Shown one piece after another: positions 46,095-60,300 of a stretch of DNA of 64,000 nt. The stretch comes from Blastomussa wellsi (lineage: Eukaryota > Cnidaria > Anthozoa > Scleractinia > Plerogyridae). Position numbers and translations under genes: made by a program. The stretch is taken from contig OX393568.1 in NCBI GenBank assembly GCA_947652115.1, positions 5,214,641 to 5,278,640 of the forward strand. The letters run 5' to 3'. The first letter of the stretch is position 1. Every line of letters starts with the position of its first letter. The notes under the pieces were generated by a model that saw nothing but the letters and a program-made list of their open reading frames with translations, did not search any database and was not told the DNA's origin.

Positions 46095-49000
46095 AAGCTA
46101 AAATTATGAGAGACGCGAGTATAATTAATTACAATAAAATTAAAAACATAAATTTAAAAAATTAAATCCTAAAATGTTCCAAATGTTGCTGCGCTGCGAA
46201 GATCGTTTGAAATAAATCAGTTTTCAAGGACTTAACAGGGTCTAGTTTTCTAGTGTTTAGAGGCACACGCTTATAGTAAGGGCAAATTTTCAAAGGCAGT
46301 TTTACCGCAAAAGTAATTTGCATGCTTGTGATTGCTTCTTTCACAATGGAATTTAATGGCTCGACTCAAAAGCTTGCATGTGCGCAAAACGGCGAAACCT
46401 TCCTATAATAATTATTGTAATCGAAATAAGTGTGAATAAAAAAATATGTCTGTCTGTCAAAACATCGTGAAACTCGAATAATTTAGCGCGTCGCATCTCT
46501 CGTACTGGTCTGGCATGAGTGGCTCGCCATTCTTTGAGAGCACAATAGAGCAAATAACAAGACCAATACCTCTTGCTGCTAAAACAATAGCCATGCACTT
46601 TTAGACTAGTAGAACTGGAAGCTTATGATAGCTGCTACACTACTGTTTCTGCTGCTAACTTTTACGGAAACTATTTTAGACGAACACACATACAAACTCG
46701 TTTTTTTTTGGCCGTTTGCCATGCTTAAAATCGTGCTGCCATGGCAAGATGCAAAAGCTCAAACACATTAAAAAATAAACCTAGCACCGGAAACAAAATC
46801 CCGATATAGAAACTTTATCTCTTGTGACTTTTAGTTTGGCCGCCACAACAAAAACAATGGAAGCATAACTTTTTGCAAGAGTGGGTTAATCTGGTTGACC
46901 TTATTTTAAAACTAGTAAATGATTATTAAGCCATAATTACTATAGGCGACCTTATTTTTTATGACTGGTAAATGATTATTCTTTCATTCTTGATCGTCTA
47001 AACGAGAGTAGTTTTAATAATAAAAACGTGTTGGAAATTAACTTTCCAACAATCTGCCATTAAGCCGTTTTTGAAGACTTAACAACTTCACCCGCGCCTT
47101 TGATCACACCTAAAAGACCTAAACTTCCAATCGACCGTTTGTTTGTGTGTCCTTTTCATGTCTGAAGACTCTGTGAATAATCGCATTTTTCAACTAACAA
47201 ATGACGAAACCCATTCTTAGTTTCCTGTTCGCAAATGTTTTCAGATCAAACAGGAGCGCGCTTGTGCCTCACGTCAAAGACGCATATGATATTCACCGGC
47301 GGTAAATAAGTTTAGTATCAGCATGTGTTCCTAGGCGTATAGAGTTCATGAGTGTTTCTAAAATTTAGGCGATGTGTTATCACACTTGCTCACTGCAAGT
47401 CACTTCCCGATGATAATAGAAGAAAAATTTCAAATATTTGGGGACTTTCATTTGTTAGTTTGGCTTCTTACTTGGCACATATGCGATAATCAGTAGTCTT
47501 GTTTAGTAAAGCGAAAATTGTAGCAACTTTAACGTTTGTATATTTGTAGTTTTGAAATCTTTTAACATATTGTTCAGTAACAACTTTATATATTGTACTC
47601 ACTCACTTTTCTTCACGCCGTTTGAATTCCAAAGTTCTCATTTGTTCTCATCTGATGTCAGCGTTCGGATTCAGGCTGGGTTTTCAGAGTCTTCTTCGGC
47701 CTGTTTGTGACGTGACAATATCAGCTTTTGATTGACTTGCCAGTAGTACACGTCGCGCCGCCTGGCCAGTTTGTCACGTGCCATTGAAAGCACAGATATA
47801 CCAACCTGTGTTTCAATATATGGTCACAGCTTTCCAACATTCGATGACATATTTTCTATGGATCCAGCAGGGAGGGATGGCTAGCCACCCAAATTACGCA
47901 CCCCTAAGGCGCCGTTAACGGTGGCTGAAAAAATCAAACCTGAATTTCGAAGGTATTATATTACTATAAGCACTATACCAACTAGTGCGTAATTGGTGGT
48001 TTTCACTGTCACGCCACAAAAAAGTAAACTCGAAACCATGCAAAGAAAGAAGCTTATGAATTTCAAGTGTCTCTGAGAAATCGACAACCTCGTTCCATGG
48101 AATGGCCCTGGGAACGAGGTTGAGCAATCGAGTGAAAGAAAATGATTTTTCTTTCCTTTGCGTGATATGGCCATAAAGGTCTCACCTAAATACGGTTTGT
48201 TTTGCGGAAATGTTTTAATATGTTGAATCGACAATACCCGACCACAAAGTATCAGACTTCTAATATTGAGCAGAGGAAGTCCAGTGTATTCCTTTCTTCA
48301 CAGCGCGGATGATACTCGTTCCCAGCTCTCGCTCGTATTTCCTGAAAAGCTCTTAGTTGCGCTTTGCTCCTCCGCCGAGGGGAACTTAGAAGGGCACATA
48401 TAAACGGCATAAAAGCTGTTTGGAACAAGAAACGACTTAAAGAAACTGGCCACTATTATCAAATGTTTTGATCCGGGCTCTGCTTGCAAACTTATTCATT
48501 GCTTAGTTATATATATTTGAAGTACAATGTTCTGCGGGGAACTATGGATAGTTAATATGGACGACGGAAGGCTTATATCCGTGGGGTGGGAGGGCATAAC
48601 TGGAATAGTTTTTCACCTGCAGCTGATCAATCGCGTATCGTTATTATTCACTGCTAGAAACCTCGGGCTCAAAGTCTATCTTTTGCAATAACTTTGTGTA
48701 AATTTAAGTTTTTCATTCCTGTGATCGATACGATGGTGACGACGGTCGGGTCTGTACGCTTGTAATTTCGTCCAGTTGCTTCTAGAAAAGTTTTGGAAGG
48801 AGCTACATTCCTAAAAATTTTTCATATCCTTCCCACCTCCAACAGGAATTTGAATGTCGACCCAAATTGCGACTTATCCAGTATCCACACATCGCTCCAC
48901 TTTGCAAACGTCTTGAATCAAGATCTCAAGTTACTCATGCGAACTTTCCCCACTATTGGAACCTTTCAAATAACCAGAAAATAATTATTTCAGGTGAGAG

Positions 49001-49097
49001 TAACTGCATATAATAATTATAATAAGCATAGAGTAAATCTATATTATTGTCTATTGTTTTTTTCGGCTCAATACCGAAAGTACAATCAACTGATTCT

Positions 49098-49330
49098 CTA
49101 AACGGACACCTTTATAAGACGGCAACTGGTGTTGGTCCCTGTGCGTCGTTTTCAGTCATTTTACTATATCTAAACTCTGTATTAGCCAGACATCTCTATA
49201 AGACAGGCAACTGGTGTTTGTCCTTGTGCGCCGTTTTTCAGTCATTTTACTGTAGATAAGTTATGACTGGACTCTCTCTAAGCCGGAGGACAGTTGGTGT
49301 CTGTACCATCTATGTCCGTTTTAGAGAGAG
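49098..49330. repeat. three decaying tandem copies of an ~84-bp unit
   Basis: CCTTTATAAGACGGCAACTG, then GTGTTGGTCCCTGTG and TTTTCAGTCATTTTACT, recurs 84 bp later as CTCTATAAGACAGGCAACTG, then GTGTTTGTCCTTGTG and TTTCAGTCATTTTACT. A third, more diverged copy begins near 49270 (CTCTCTAAGCCGGAGGACAG, TTGGTGTC). Confidence 0.65.
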
Positions 49331-49543
49331 CAGACTTATTCCCTAAAGAAAACAGGATTCTGTCCTACTTTCGTGCACTCCTTTGGTGAAGTTCTCTTTT
49401 TCCTTTCTAGTTGAACAGGGAGTATTTGTGAGCGCTTGATATATTGTCAAATTACGTTAAAATCTGTTTATAGCTAGCGTGCATAAAAATAGCAGAAATA
49501 AGGACGTAATAAGGGAAGTCACTTCATCAGTGGGAGGATTCAG

Positions 49544-50195
49544 GCTACGTCCACACTAAGCCGGATAAATTTGAAAACGGCGTTTTCGCCTCGAAAGCGG
49601 TACAATGTTTTCTGTCCAGATTATACCGTTTTCAAATTGTTTCGCCATCGATTTTGAAACGCTGCCTCGCAAGAAACGCTTAATACATGCAAGAACATGC
49701 CCACATTGTCCGAGCAACGTTATTCGATTGTTTTGATGCAAGAGTTTTCAAAAAGTTCCGTTTTCGCCGTCCACACTAACACACCTAGCTAGCGTTTTCA
49801 AATTTATCCACCTTGGAGAGCGTGATGACAAGGTAATGACAGACCTGCTCGGACTCCCCATGTGGCTTTTAGTGCGCGCCGCCTAGGATGCCTTCAGATT
49901 ATATTTTTGCTCTAACGAGCGTGTCTTTGAGTGATTTGCCCTTTTTGTAGGAGATTATTGGAGGTTTTTGAAAAATAGTTTTCAGCAAAGGCTGGTTTTG
50001 TATGAGGCTCCAATGCTCCATAAGTATTTGTTTTAAATTTTTAATTGCCGGATGGTACGTTGTGACAAAAGGAAGTAGCCTCTCTTGACCTCTTTTCTTT
50101 TGTGTTAGTGCCGATTGTCTAGAGGCAAAAGTTACCTCTGACAGGGACCTTTCTATAATGTTTTCTGGGTTTATCCGGATTAGTGTGGACGTAGC
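49544..50195. mobile_element. 0.65 kb foldback element with CTACGTCCACACTA ends
   Basis: The left end GCTACGTCCACACTAAGCCG, then GATAAA, is the inverse, with one mismatch, of the right end TTTATCCGGATTAGTGTGGA, then CGTAGC. An inner segment at about 49756-49812 (CCGTTTTCGCCGTCCACAC) repeats the end sequence, suggesting a nested or composite structure. Frames inside are not coding. Confidence 0.65.
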
Positions 50196-51015
50196 TTCAG
50201 TTTATGTGGGATGGACTCTCTCTCAACTCTATTGGTTGTCTGAGTTGTGTCATGTATGTATGAGGCAATAAGGGTCAGTAAGGTCATCCCTAAAATGCTA
50301 AGCGTTCTTGTGATTTGAGGAAGTGCGATGTTCCTGACATTATTAATTTGTTATAATTATTTTCTGATATAAATTTTACTGAAGTTCCCCCGACACATTT
50401 TTCGAGCCTCCGGCCCAATTTCAGCGAAAGTATAAACGTTCTCTTCAGAAATGGAATTTTGGCGGCACGCGCAAGGCAGGAATGGTTGGGGGGGGGGGGG
50501 GGGGTAGGTGGTTGGCAGGTTAGCGCCCTAGCTTGCAGAGATTCGAAGAAATGTTTTGGCGGCACTTTCTGTATGTTAGGACAGATAGATAGATAGGAAT
50601 AGCAATTTGTATGTGGAGGGGGAGGGGAGGGAGCTTGCAAGCGTGCACTGCAGAAAAAAATGTATATAAATGTATAAAATTCAGTGACTAGAACAACTTT
50701 TTATTTTACGGTCGTTTGGATTTATAGCAATCTTGTGTAAGAGTTCGAACGTAAAAGCCTTGCAGGTAATCTTTTGGTGTCTTTTTGGACGCGAAGAGGG
50801 TATAACCACTTCTTGTTAAATTAAGCCTCAATAAAAATATCTTCAGCTGGCTTTCCTGAAAGTAAGGCAGCTTACTTACGAAGAAAAGGAAAAAACGGAG
50901 AACCAAGGGTACTGCAGTGGGGTTGAGGTTGAGGAAAAACCGCAAAATATACAATTCCCTCCTATTCCCTCCCATTTTCAGGCCATTTTGAACAACCCAA
51001 TTGAATGTCAGCACC

Positions 51016-51056
51016 TGATTGGTCCAAATGTACAAATCCTTTCATCTGATTGGCTA
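51016..51056. promoter_or_regulatory. paired inverted CCAAT motifs upstream of the 51.3 kb gene
   Basis: GATTGGT at 51017 and GATTGGCT at 51048 are two inverted CCAAT (NF-Y type) motifs 31 bp apart, about 300 bp before the first coding ATG at 51328. No TATA box is evident. A possible non-coding donor (CCAG|GTAAGC) lies at about 51216. Confidence 0.35.
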
Positions 51057-51327
51057 ACAGTGGATTTGAGCGACGTCCGGTTTGGATTCGAATGCAAGGG
51101 CGCGAGGTTACTCAACTCGTCCAAGAAAAAACAGAAGCCAGCTTTTTGCTATTCAAGAGGGTTCGAGAGCTTTCTTTTGATATTCAAATTTTACAGCGTC
51201 ACACGGGAATGTCCAGGTAAGCTGGCTGAATTAAAGCTGAATGACGCAGCTTTGATTTTCAATAGAGCCTGCCCGTATTTGCAGATTGCATGCTGTTGTT
51301 TACCTTTGTGCTGGTTTTCTTTGTTTC

Positions 51328-51393
51328 ATGCAACTCAGATCCGACCAAATCCGTAAACAAAAGCGACTTAACGACGACAAGGCATGTTTGAAG
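51328..51393 (+). CDS. exon 1 of the unknown + strand gene
   Basis: ATG in the context TTTCATGC, open for 22 codons (MQLRSDQIRKQKRLNDDK...), ending TTGAAG|GTATGG. Arg/Lys/Asp-rich from the start with no signal peptide, so probably intracellular. Confidence 0.5.
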
Positions 51394-54300
51394 GTATGGA
51401 AATCCCATAGTTCTCTCAGCTTGTAAAGATATCATTCACGATTAACTGAGTTGCAAATTCTTGCTTTGTTAACTCGCATCTTCTTGCACACAACCCGACA
51501 CGATGCTGATTTAACGAACGAAAATTCCATTCGAGATTTGAATGGCAGTGACTCGCTCTGTGTCTGCATGCGTCGATTCTTCAATCGATCTTTCCATGAG
51601 TAAAGTGCAATTTATCTTTCTCATAGCAGTCAAGACAGAACAGTTTCTGAAACGACAATTAGCTTTGTTGTAAACATTATTTCATCCGTGACAGCCCAAT
51701 AATTCAGAGCAATTTGGTGACAGATATCGGCCCTTTGAGCATGGGCCAAAAATTATTCATTCCTTTGTGCATGATCATATTTGCCGTGTTAACTTTTTTC
51801 ACTGCTACTGTTAGATAAGGGTAGGATATCTTTTTACGCAAACATGGATGATTTGTTTTCAAGTTGAGGGACTCGTTAAGACTTAAGCTTCTTTAAACTC
51901 AAGTGCAAGTACAGTGTTCATCATGTAAACATCAATTGATATTTTAGAGGTAAGTTTTCTGCGACTTGTCATAACAAAACTCCCTCAAAATTGTCCTTTA
52001 CGATTAGTTTAATTGTCAGTATAGATGTAACCACAATTGCCCATAGGAACAAATAGTTTTCCAATATTTAAAGGCGGAGAAGCGTTTAAAAAAATCATCA
52101 AATGATACCAGTAAAATAGTTTTCGATTCTTTGTGGTTTCGTTGCTTTCAATGGTTGCCGCTTTATAGAGATTTCATTTTGATATTGCGATTAAAAATTG
52201 ATAGCAAAGAGAAACCACAACAAAATAAAACAACTGTTTGTGAAAATGTAATCATAAACAGATGTTAGACCAGTTCGTCAAAATTCGAGACTTATTTTAA
52301 ACTTGTTGTGGGGAATATAGCATGTTGGTTATTTATTTCCAAGCTTATACGCATGGTACGCTCGTACGTAGGTGTTGCCCATTATTGCGCCTATTATTCC
52401 GGGCTTGTTGCTTAATTAATATTTCTTTCAAAACGAACTTAACCCGTTCTCTGATGTGCCAAATACTTCATACTTTTTTGATGGAGGAAATCAAAGTGTT
52501 TTAAATGAAGTTTTTTGCAAGGAAGGATGTGGGTCTTCAATTAATGTGCTGTACGTTGCTAACAGGAAGTCGAAAAAAAAACACCACTGAAGTATTTCAG
52601 TGAACGCGCTATGCGAGGGTCATTTCTTTAATATTTTTGTGCTGCTATGTCAGACAAGGTGTGGTAATTAATTGACATGACCATTTTTACAAAGCATTCC
52701 TTATTTTCCTTAGACTACGTTGTTTTGTATTTCCAGTCAACATGTTTTTCTTATTTTGTTATTGTCTTGGAGACGATGATAATAAGGATCTATTAAATAT
52801 ATCACTTAAACAGTCTTAGAAGTATGTTTCCTTTATACATTTTATGTGGGCGGTATTAATGGCCCCTTTGTGAGTGTAATCCTAGGATATAAATTTATAA
52901 CAGTTTCTATACAGCCATAACTTAGTGAGTGTGTTCTTCAGTCTATGGAAAGTGAGTTGGATGCATATTTTGTAAGGGTATGTGAAGGCGAGTCCTCCTC
53001 TTCTCTCAGGTGTATAAATCCATGGATACTAGCAAATCCAATAAATTACATTGGGGGTAACCCTGCAGTGGATTAGCAACCAATCCAGGGGCATTAGTGC
53101 GTAAACTGCAGAGATTCCAACCTTTCCAATTTGATGTATTGTCTCACTCCTCTCCCAATTCTTATCAGATTCTCCCAATTTGTCATAACAATTTGAAAAC
53201 TTTTGTGCAATCTAGGTGTAAAACATTACAATACATACGTGTATTACACTTTCCTTTCATATTATCTCTCACCCAGTCTCTCGCTGCATGTTATGTAGAC
53301 TCACCAGGCCAACAGTCTTACTCTGTTTTATAGCAGCCCCAAAATGGTGGATAAACCATAGACCCTCGATCCTGGAGGATCACACCTTTGACGCTGAAAA
53401 TTGTTCCCTACAGTGTATTTTCCTTCAAAAGGGGTTGGCATCTCTGGAACTGCTTCCTGGACTACCTTTGATCAAGGGTAGCGCAATGAAGAGAGTGCTC
53501 GCTTTGCACCAATCTGACCCAGGTTGGATTCCAATCCGGTGTCATATTTGGGTTGAGTTTGTTATTGGTTCTCACTTTGCTCCAAGGGTTTTCTCGGGCT
53601 CTCCGGTTTTCCTTGAAAACTAACATTACTACCAGTAAATTCCAATTCAACCTGGATAGAGGACCTGCATGACAACCAGAGGAGGGTGAATAGGTTTGCA
53701 GATCAACAGATTTAGCCTTTAAAAGTACACCAATTGTGGATTTCAATGAAAACTTAAACGCATTCGCAGATTTAGGTAATGCAGTGGATCACAGATTAGC
53801 TGATAATTTTAGCTCGAATTCCGGACTCTGCATGCCATGAAGTTCGTATCATGGCCTTGGCGTGTCTTTAGTCCTGGTCTCAATCTTGTTTTGTCAATTT
53901 TTTGTTTTCACAAGACCCAAACCACCGCTTTACATTAGAATGGCAGCAAAAACGAAAATGAAACAAAACCTGTTGAAAATTTTTCACCCAAAAAACATCT
54001 ACTGTCCTTTCAGTGAAACTATTATACAAAGGGTTTTCAAGGAATGCGGGTTTCAACGAAAATAGTGGCAGATTGACGGATTTGGCCCAAAAAATAGCAC
54101 AGATTGCGTTATTATAAGTTAAACTGCATAGTTTCAAACTTGAAATTCAGTAAAAAGGAAAACGTAATAGATTAAGTGACCATCAATCAAGTAATTGATC
54201 AAAATCTTTTTTTTTTCAAGTTGTAAAATGATGCTAAAACCAGGGCTTTCCAGCTCATTGGTGAAAGTGAAAGGGTGCCACAAAACCCCAGAATATCAAC

Positions 54301-57300
54301 TTCCAGTTACATTCCTTCATTAAAAAACATCTGTGCTTCAAATCAATAATTTTGTGATATTGGTAAACAATGAATGTTTTTCTCCGATACAAGTCGTGTG
54401 GTTTATGAAAATGCATTCTGTAGATCACTGCAACCTCCTGGGAGGTAACATCGAAAGTATAAAATATATATTGATAATGACCAGTAAAAAGCACAGGGCA
54501 CAAGTTAATCACCATATATGTAGATTCCCTTTTACATAAAGCAGATTTACATTACTTGGGAGACTGTTTTAAAATCATCTTTTAAATAGTTTCGCAAAGA
54601 ATATAAATTGTGTTGATCTGTCATCAAGCCTGTTTTGAATATTGAGTGTTAATTTATGCAGACAGTGAATTTGTTTGATGCCAGTGAAGTAACCTTCAAA
54701 TTTTGATGTCAAAAAACTGTTGTTTGAGTTGTGTTGTAATTAGGTCTACTGTGTTGAAAACTCCTGTTAATGACAGGTTGAATTTCAAGTTGCTTTGTTA
54801 TCACTTAACAGCAAATTAATTTAATAATAAACTTTGTGTACATTTGATGTTAGCTTTGAAAACGACAAACTACATTTTGAGCAGTGGTTTGCCAATTTGT
54901 CTCCAGGGAAATAAGGAGTAACTTGATGCTCCAGGAAATAGTTGTGTAGTGAAGAGAAGCTGTGTAATAAATGCATTTATACAACAATGTCTTCCAGTGT
55001 ATCGGGTAGGATGTGTCCATGCAAAGGCTGTTTAGGTTAGGACTTATAATTAATTAATTAAGTTATAACTTTTTCTCATTAATTAGTAGTCGTTAAAATT
55101 TGGCAGGGCTTGCTTTCAACATCAAAACAGTTTACTAAGATAACATATAGTTGCAGTTACTGCAGCAAAAAAGTTTGCAATTTGAAATTGATATTAACAT
55201 CCTGGATGTACATGTATAGTGACCTTTTTCGTTAAGTTTAGTTTACAATGAAGATAGTGTATGTCGTCAGATTTTAACAGAATGTTTGCAAGGTCAAGCT
55301 ACTAATTATGGTATATTTACTGCAATCGTATTCTTGCGTAGCTGATTTGAATGTATAGAAACCTGAAGCTATTAAAATTTAATTAGCAAAACGCTCTACT
55401 CTCGAAGTAATTTAATTATTTGTAGAGTACAGTGTAGAACTTTTTGGTAGAAGCTAAGTGATTTATTGTCCTCTGTAATCAGCAGTTGAGTTTATATTGC
55501 AAAGTGCAAAGTGTACGGTCTTCCTTTGGAATTCTTTTGTTACTAAAGAAACAGCATTGTTGATGTGACGTTTATTATGAACAAATTTTGACCTCCACAA
55601 CGGAAGATTCAGATTGCGATCTGTTTACTGTTAAGAAATACTGAACTTTTATGGATTAAAGCATCATGTACATGCAATTTAAGTATGGGAAGCATTTTCA
55701 TTCTGTATCCATTCTTAGAAGAGACATTTTTTGCTTGCTACCAGTACATTTGCTGTGAAAAATGTTGATTTAAACACAGCCAACCGTTAATGGTTTGATA
55801 GATCCTTTAAGGCTGGTTTTCACTAGTGTACAAGCACAAGCATAACGACATAGGCACGAGCATAAGAACGACAAACACACTTGTTTTTCTCATGTTGATT
55901 TCACTATATAGGAATCACCGTGACATAAGGTGACATTTCACTAGCGCTTATGCGCTAGTGAAAACCAACCTTTATCAAGGCTCCTTCAGTTCTTTGAATA
56001 GTTTTAATGCAGATGAATCTAGCCTCTTGTACAACAATAATTTTTTCATTAAATGGTGACTTGTAAGATCCAGTGAAAAAGGGTATGTAAATTATCCAGT
56101 TTCTGATGCATTTGTATTGAGTATGAGTATGAGTTTGATGTTCTTTCATGTGCAACTGACCACAAACACGATTAAGCTTGTTATAAGCAATGGACTATTT
56201 TATAATCTCACACAAATGACTGAAAGATATATTTGATATCTTTGGGACTGTACATCCAAGCAATTTATAAAATGCTAATTATTAGAACAGGAAAATTACA
56301 CAACTTTGTCATGCGCATCTTGATTTATTAATCAATATTTTAGCATAAAATAAAGGTTAATTTTGGCAAGCAACCATTGTATTAGCTCTTATTTATTTGT
56401 GCGGTCTTCCTCCGCATTTGTTGGTTCCATATTTGGCTTGTGTCAATCAAGTATAGCATGTCATGGAAAAGTAATCATTTCTCCCTTCTCAATTTTCTAC
56501 AAGTTTCCTTTGCAGCAAGTTCAATCCCTCCCACCCACTCCTTACTTCCATCCCCTTGTTATAGCCCCCAATCTTTTGCAAGATTTTCTTTTCTGTTATT
56601 ACTCGTATGTATAGGGAAGCATAATTGTCCTAAGATGTTACTAGTAATTATTTACCATTCTTTAGGATCTTTTCCTTATGTACAACTCCGAAGGACTTAA
56701 TAATGGACTTAAGGGCAGGGAATTGCTGCCTGCGGCACCCCTTCAAGGAGGGGACATTTGTTACTCTGGACTGAGTTAACTTTGCCCCATGAACTTATTC
56801 TAGCAAAAGTGTCTGCCTTGCAGTACAGGTATAAGGCACCCCCTCGGCATGGTGCCATGTGCTGTGGCCCCTCATCCGGTGGTTTTTTTTTTTCTGAGCC
56901 TTACCAGTACAATCCTTGCCCAAGATTGCCCACTAATAGGTTGTTTGTCGTTGTTGTGCACCATAACATTAATATAGGTATTTTCAATGTTTTTAAAGTA
57001 TGTCACAAGTTTTAGAAACCCTTTGTCAGTCATTGGAATATTTAAAAAATCTTCAACTGTTTCAAAGAGAATAGGAAATTTTTATATTTACTTCTCCAGA
57101 GGCCGGGTATAGGTGGGGGATTTGACAGTGGTTATCGTCCCGTAGTGGTGACTTTTGACCGTTTTAATGGGCTTTCTAGCAACATTTTATTGACTTTTAA
57201 ATACTATTTTGACAATCCACAAATGCCCTAGGGTAGGGCATTTGAACAGAAAATCGCAGTTCAAATGCCCCGCCTATGCCTGGCCTCCCCCCAGTGGCTT

Positions 57301-60300
57301 AACATTGATAGGTGTATAAGTGTCAGGAGCCGGTAAGATGTGAAACGACCAACCTGTGCAATTTATTATTAATAGAACGGTACTCATCATGTTTCTAAAG
57401 TTTTTAAATTACACTCACCTAAAAACTTGTGCAACTTTGAGACTTTTGAAACATCACTCGTACCTATTAATCACAAACTGTGCAGGTCGAGTGCGATTTT
57501 ATATACTGATTTTGCCCTTACAGGTACAGATGTCAATATTGAATTCGGAGAAAAGTGACACTTTAAATTCAAGTATCAGACGCAAACAAGAAAGGTTTCA
57601 AAGATCGTTAAGATCACTCAAGGTATTGCTGTTAAGACATTTTAGAATTTTGTCTTGTTAGTCTATCTTGTGATTCTTGTCATATATACTTGCCATGCTA
57701 CAAGACAGAGTTTTCAAGTATGTAGTCAAAGAGATATGGCCCAGTTCACTATCGCTCATAGAAAACCTGTCATTAGCCTGCGAACAGGCTCTCCAGTGGG
57801 GAAAATTTGAGCGAGCAAAGGAAGGAGCCTAATTTGCGAGTGTGATCTGTGGTAGAGCCTGTAGACTTTCTTTGATTCCACTTATCGGCCCACTTTCCAT
57901 TAGCCGGTGACATATCTTTCAATGAGGTGATCTAACGCCATGGAGAGAGATAACGCCAGAGTATAATTGTCGCTTGATTTTATTTCTGTTTTCAGTCACA
58001 AAACCACTACCCTGGATGTCAGAGGCTTTTCATGCGCGGTTTCCGGTTTTGGTCTTTGTCTTTGTTTTGACCCATGTGAAAACGCCTCTTGACCGGAGCA
58101 CTATTTCTTTGATTACGCCGATCCAATGACAGGCCTGTTTGAATCAGTTTAGTCCAGATTTTGGACTAGCGAGCTGATTGCCTCCTAATGACCACCTACG
58201 GGATTTTGAATCTAACAGACGCTGCAATTGGTTGCCAATAGCAACACCACCAGTTTAAAAACTGTCCAAACAAACAAACCGTCAAACAGTCATGCATCCT
58301 AATTTAGTGATGACGGCGGTCAAAGTTTCTTCTTCACCCACGGAATCTTTTGAGAGAGCATTACATAAGCCATGAAACGTTCTAGGGCTCGACAATTTAA
58401 GTGCCGAGCAACGAGGTGGGGTAGATCATTTAATTCACCGCGAGGATGTTTGAGCCGTATTGCCAACCGGCTTTGGAAAATCTTTGTTTGTCCAGCTTAT
58501 TCCTGGACTGTGTCAAGCTAAACTAATTTCAATACAGCTATTTGAAAAGGACTATAGAGATTGTTGTTTGTGCCCTGAATGCCCTTGTTGAGTGCTACAT
58601 GATGGAGTTGAATCAACAAGGCATTTTGTGCTTGCTTTTATTGAAAACCCATTTCTGCCATCTCTTCACGTGCCAGTGCATGTGATCACAGTTGGAGACA
58701 TTCACTTTGATTGGTTAAAAAAATAAATAATATTAGATTAAAGTGATCAAAGTTCAACGGGAACGGTAAATCATATTAGACCAGAGGTTTCTCTCATGGC
58801 TTGGCGGCCTTTGGCTGCCGAAGCAAAGTTCCCCCGTGCCACGAGAAAACCTCTGGTACCCAGGGTACAAAACGGCAGGGGCTGCTCGACTGACAGATGT
58901 GTTTGTCTCGATTGTCTGTCTGGCTTGTGATTTGCACGGTATAAAAACTTGTGCCTGTAGTGACAGGGAATATAGAATAACGCAACAGTACTGTACAAAA
59001 TGACCAAGCTCTGAAAAAGGTGAGCTGCAACCTTCGTCTTCATACATACACTCAAAAGCCGGGTTGTAAAAAAATGAATAATTAAACGAAAATAAATAAA
59101 TCCTGGCCGTGCAAACTTAATATTTACACTTACAGCCTATAGCACCCTGCCGATGTTTGCTAAACGGAGACTGATTTACCCGTTAACTCTGGAGAATATT
59201 TCAGTTGTATATGTGAATTACTCCAGCATAAAAAGCTGCAGAAACAGGCAGCCATATAAAAAAGATGAACTTCATAGATTGCTTTTGTGTTAGTTTGTCA
59301 ATATCCATCACTCAGTTGTCAACAGTAAGTGATCTGACCAATTAGATCATGATACCAGATTCTGGTATCATAGATCGGCAGTATCGAAAGAGTGTCCACA
59401 TGCTCCCTCGTGTTTCCCTTCTCCCAAGGATACGCTTGGCTTGCTGGGGAGCCTGTTCGCAGGCTAACCTGTCATGAGCATGTTTTTGTATTGTATTGTA
59501 CAGTTGTAGCAGTCACAAAACCTACAAGTTTAAGCAAATTATTTTCCCTAGTCAACCTCATTTTGGATGCCATCATTATTGCATTGCTGTAAGTTATGTT
59601 ACTGGAAGTTTTTAATTACCTTTAGCAAGTTTCTAACTTAAAGCGATCTCTTTCATTTCGACATGCTCTGTGTAAAATATAATACTGAAACTCTCACCTT
59701 CTTCTGTCAGCAACTAGCAGAATAGATCTCAGTTATGTACTATTGAATAACCATGATTCTGATGACTCCCATTGCTTTCTATTTAAAGGAGCACTGTCAC
59801 GGTATTCTGGCGTCATTTTAAAATACTGAAATATATTCCTGCATAAATGAAACCCAAAAATAATGACCAGTGTAGTTTTGTTGCCTAGGACTACATCACT
59901 ACACTGAAACTTTTTATTGTCTCATATCACTTAGGATGGCAAGGATGGAAGTGGATTGAAATTTGAAAAAACTAGCCAGTTTTTTTCAAATTCTAGAGCC
60001 ATTCCTTGCAAATATCGCCAGAAATTCATTTATGGTTTATTCTCTGAGCCACAATTCATTTGACATCTTCCTGTTAGTCCATCAGAAGCATTTTGAGCAC
60101 GAGTAAAGGTACCGGGCAATGATATTAACAATGAGTGAAGCTGAAAACAGCAAACCCCTGTGACAGTGCTCCTTTAACAATTAGACTACGGGCCCGAGTT
60201 TTCTATGTGCGAATAGTTAACAAGGCGCGAGTAGTCAACAAGGGCGAGTAGTCTAATTGTTTTAGTAGAAACTCTAAAGGAGTGCACTCCATAACCAACA

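Larger units (their letters stand above)
46095..51015. other. spacer without supported gene
   Basis: I see no coding exon with support. It contains the tandem repeat at 49098-49330, the large foldback element at 49544-50195, a short palindrome around CCTCGTTCCATGGAATGG at 48087-48122 (related by CTCGTTCCCAG to other foldback ends) and a G run near 50485. Confidence 0.5.
51394..57523 (+). other. intron 1 of the unknown + strand gene
   Basis: This 6.1 kb has no further exon that I can support. It contains a SINE piece (52990-53093), another dispersed repeat (53500-53670) and a foldback element (55811-55970). The open frames in it lack splice or domain evidence. Confidence 0.45.

Noticed and set aside
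53288..53623. 111-codon open frame on +
   Set aside because: Lies mostly in a dispersed repeat, with no splice or domain support.
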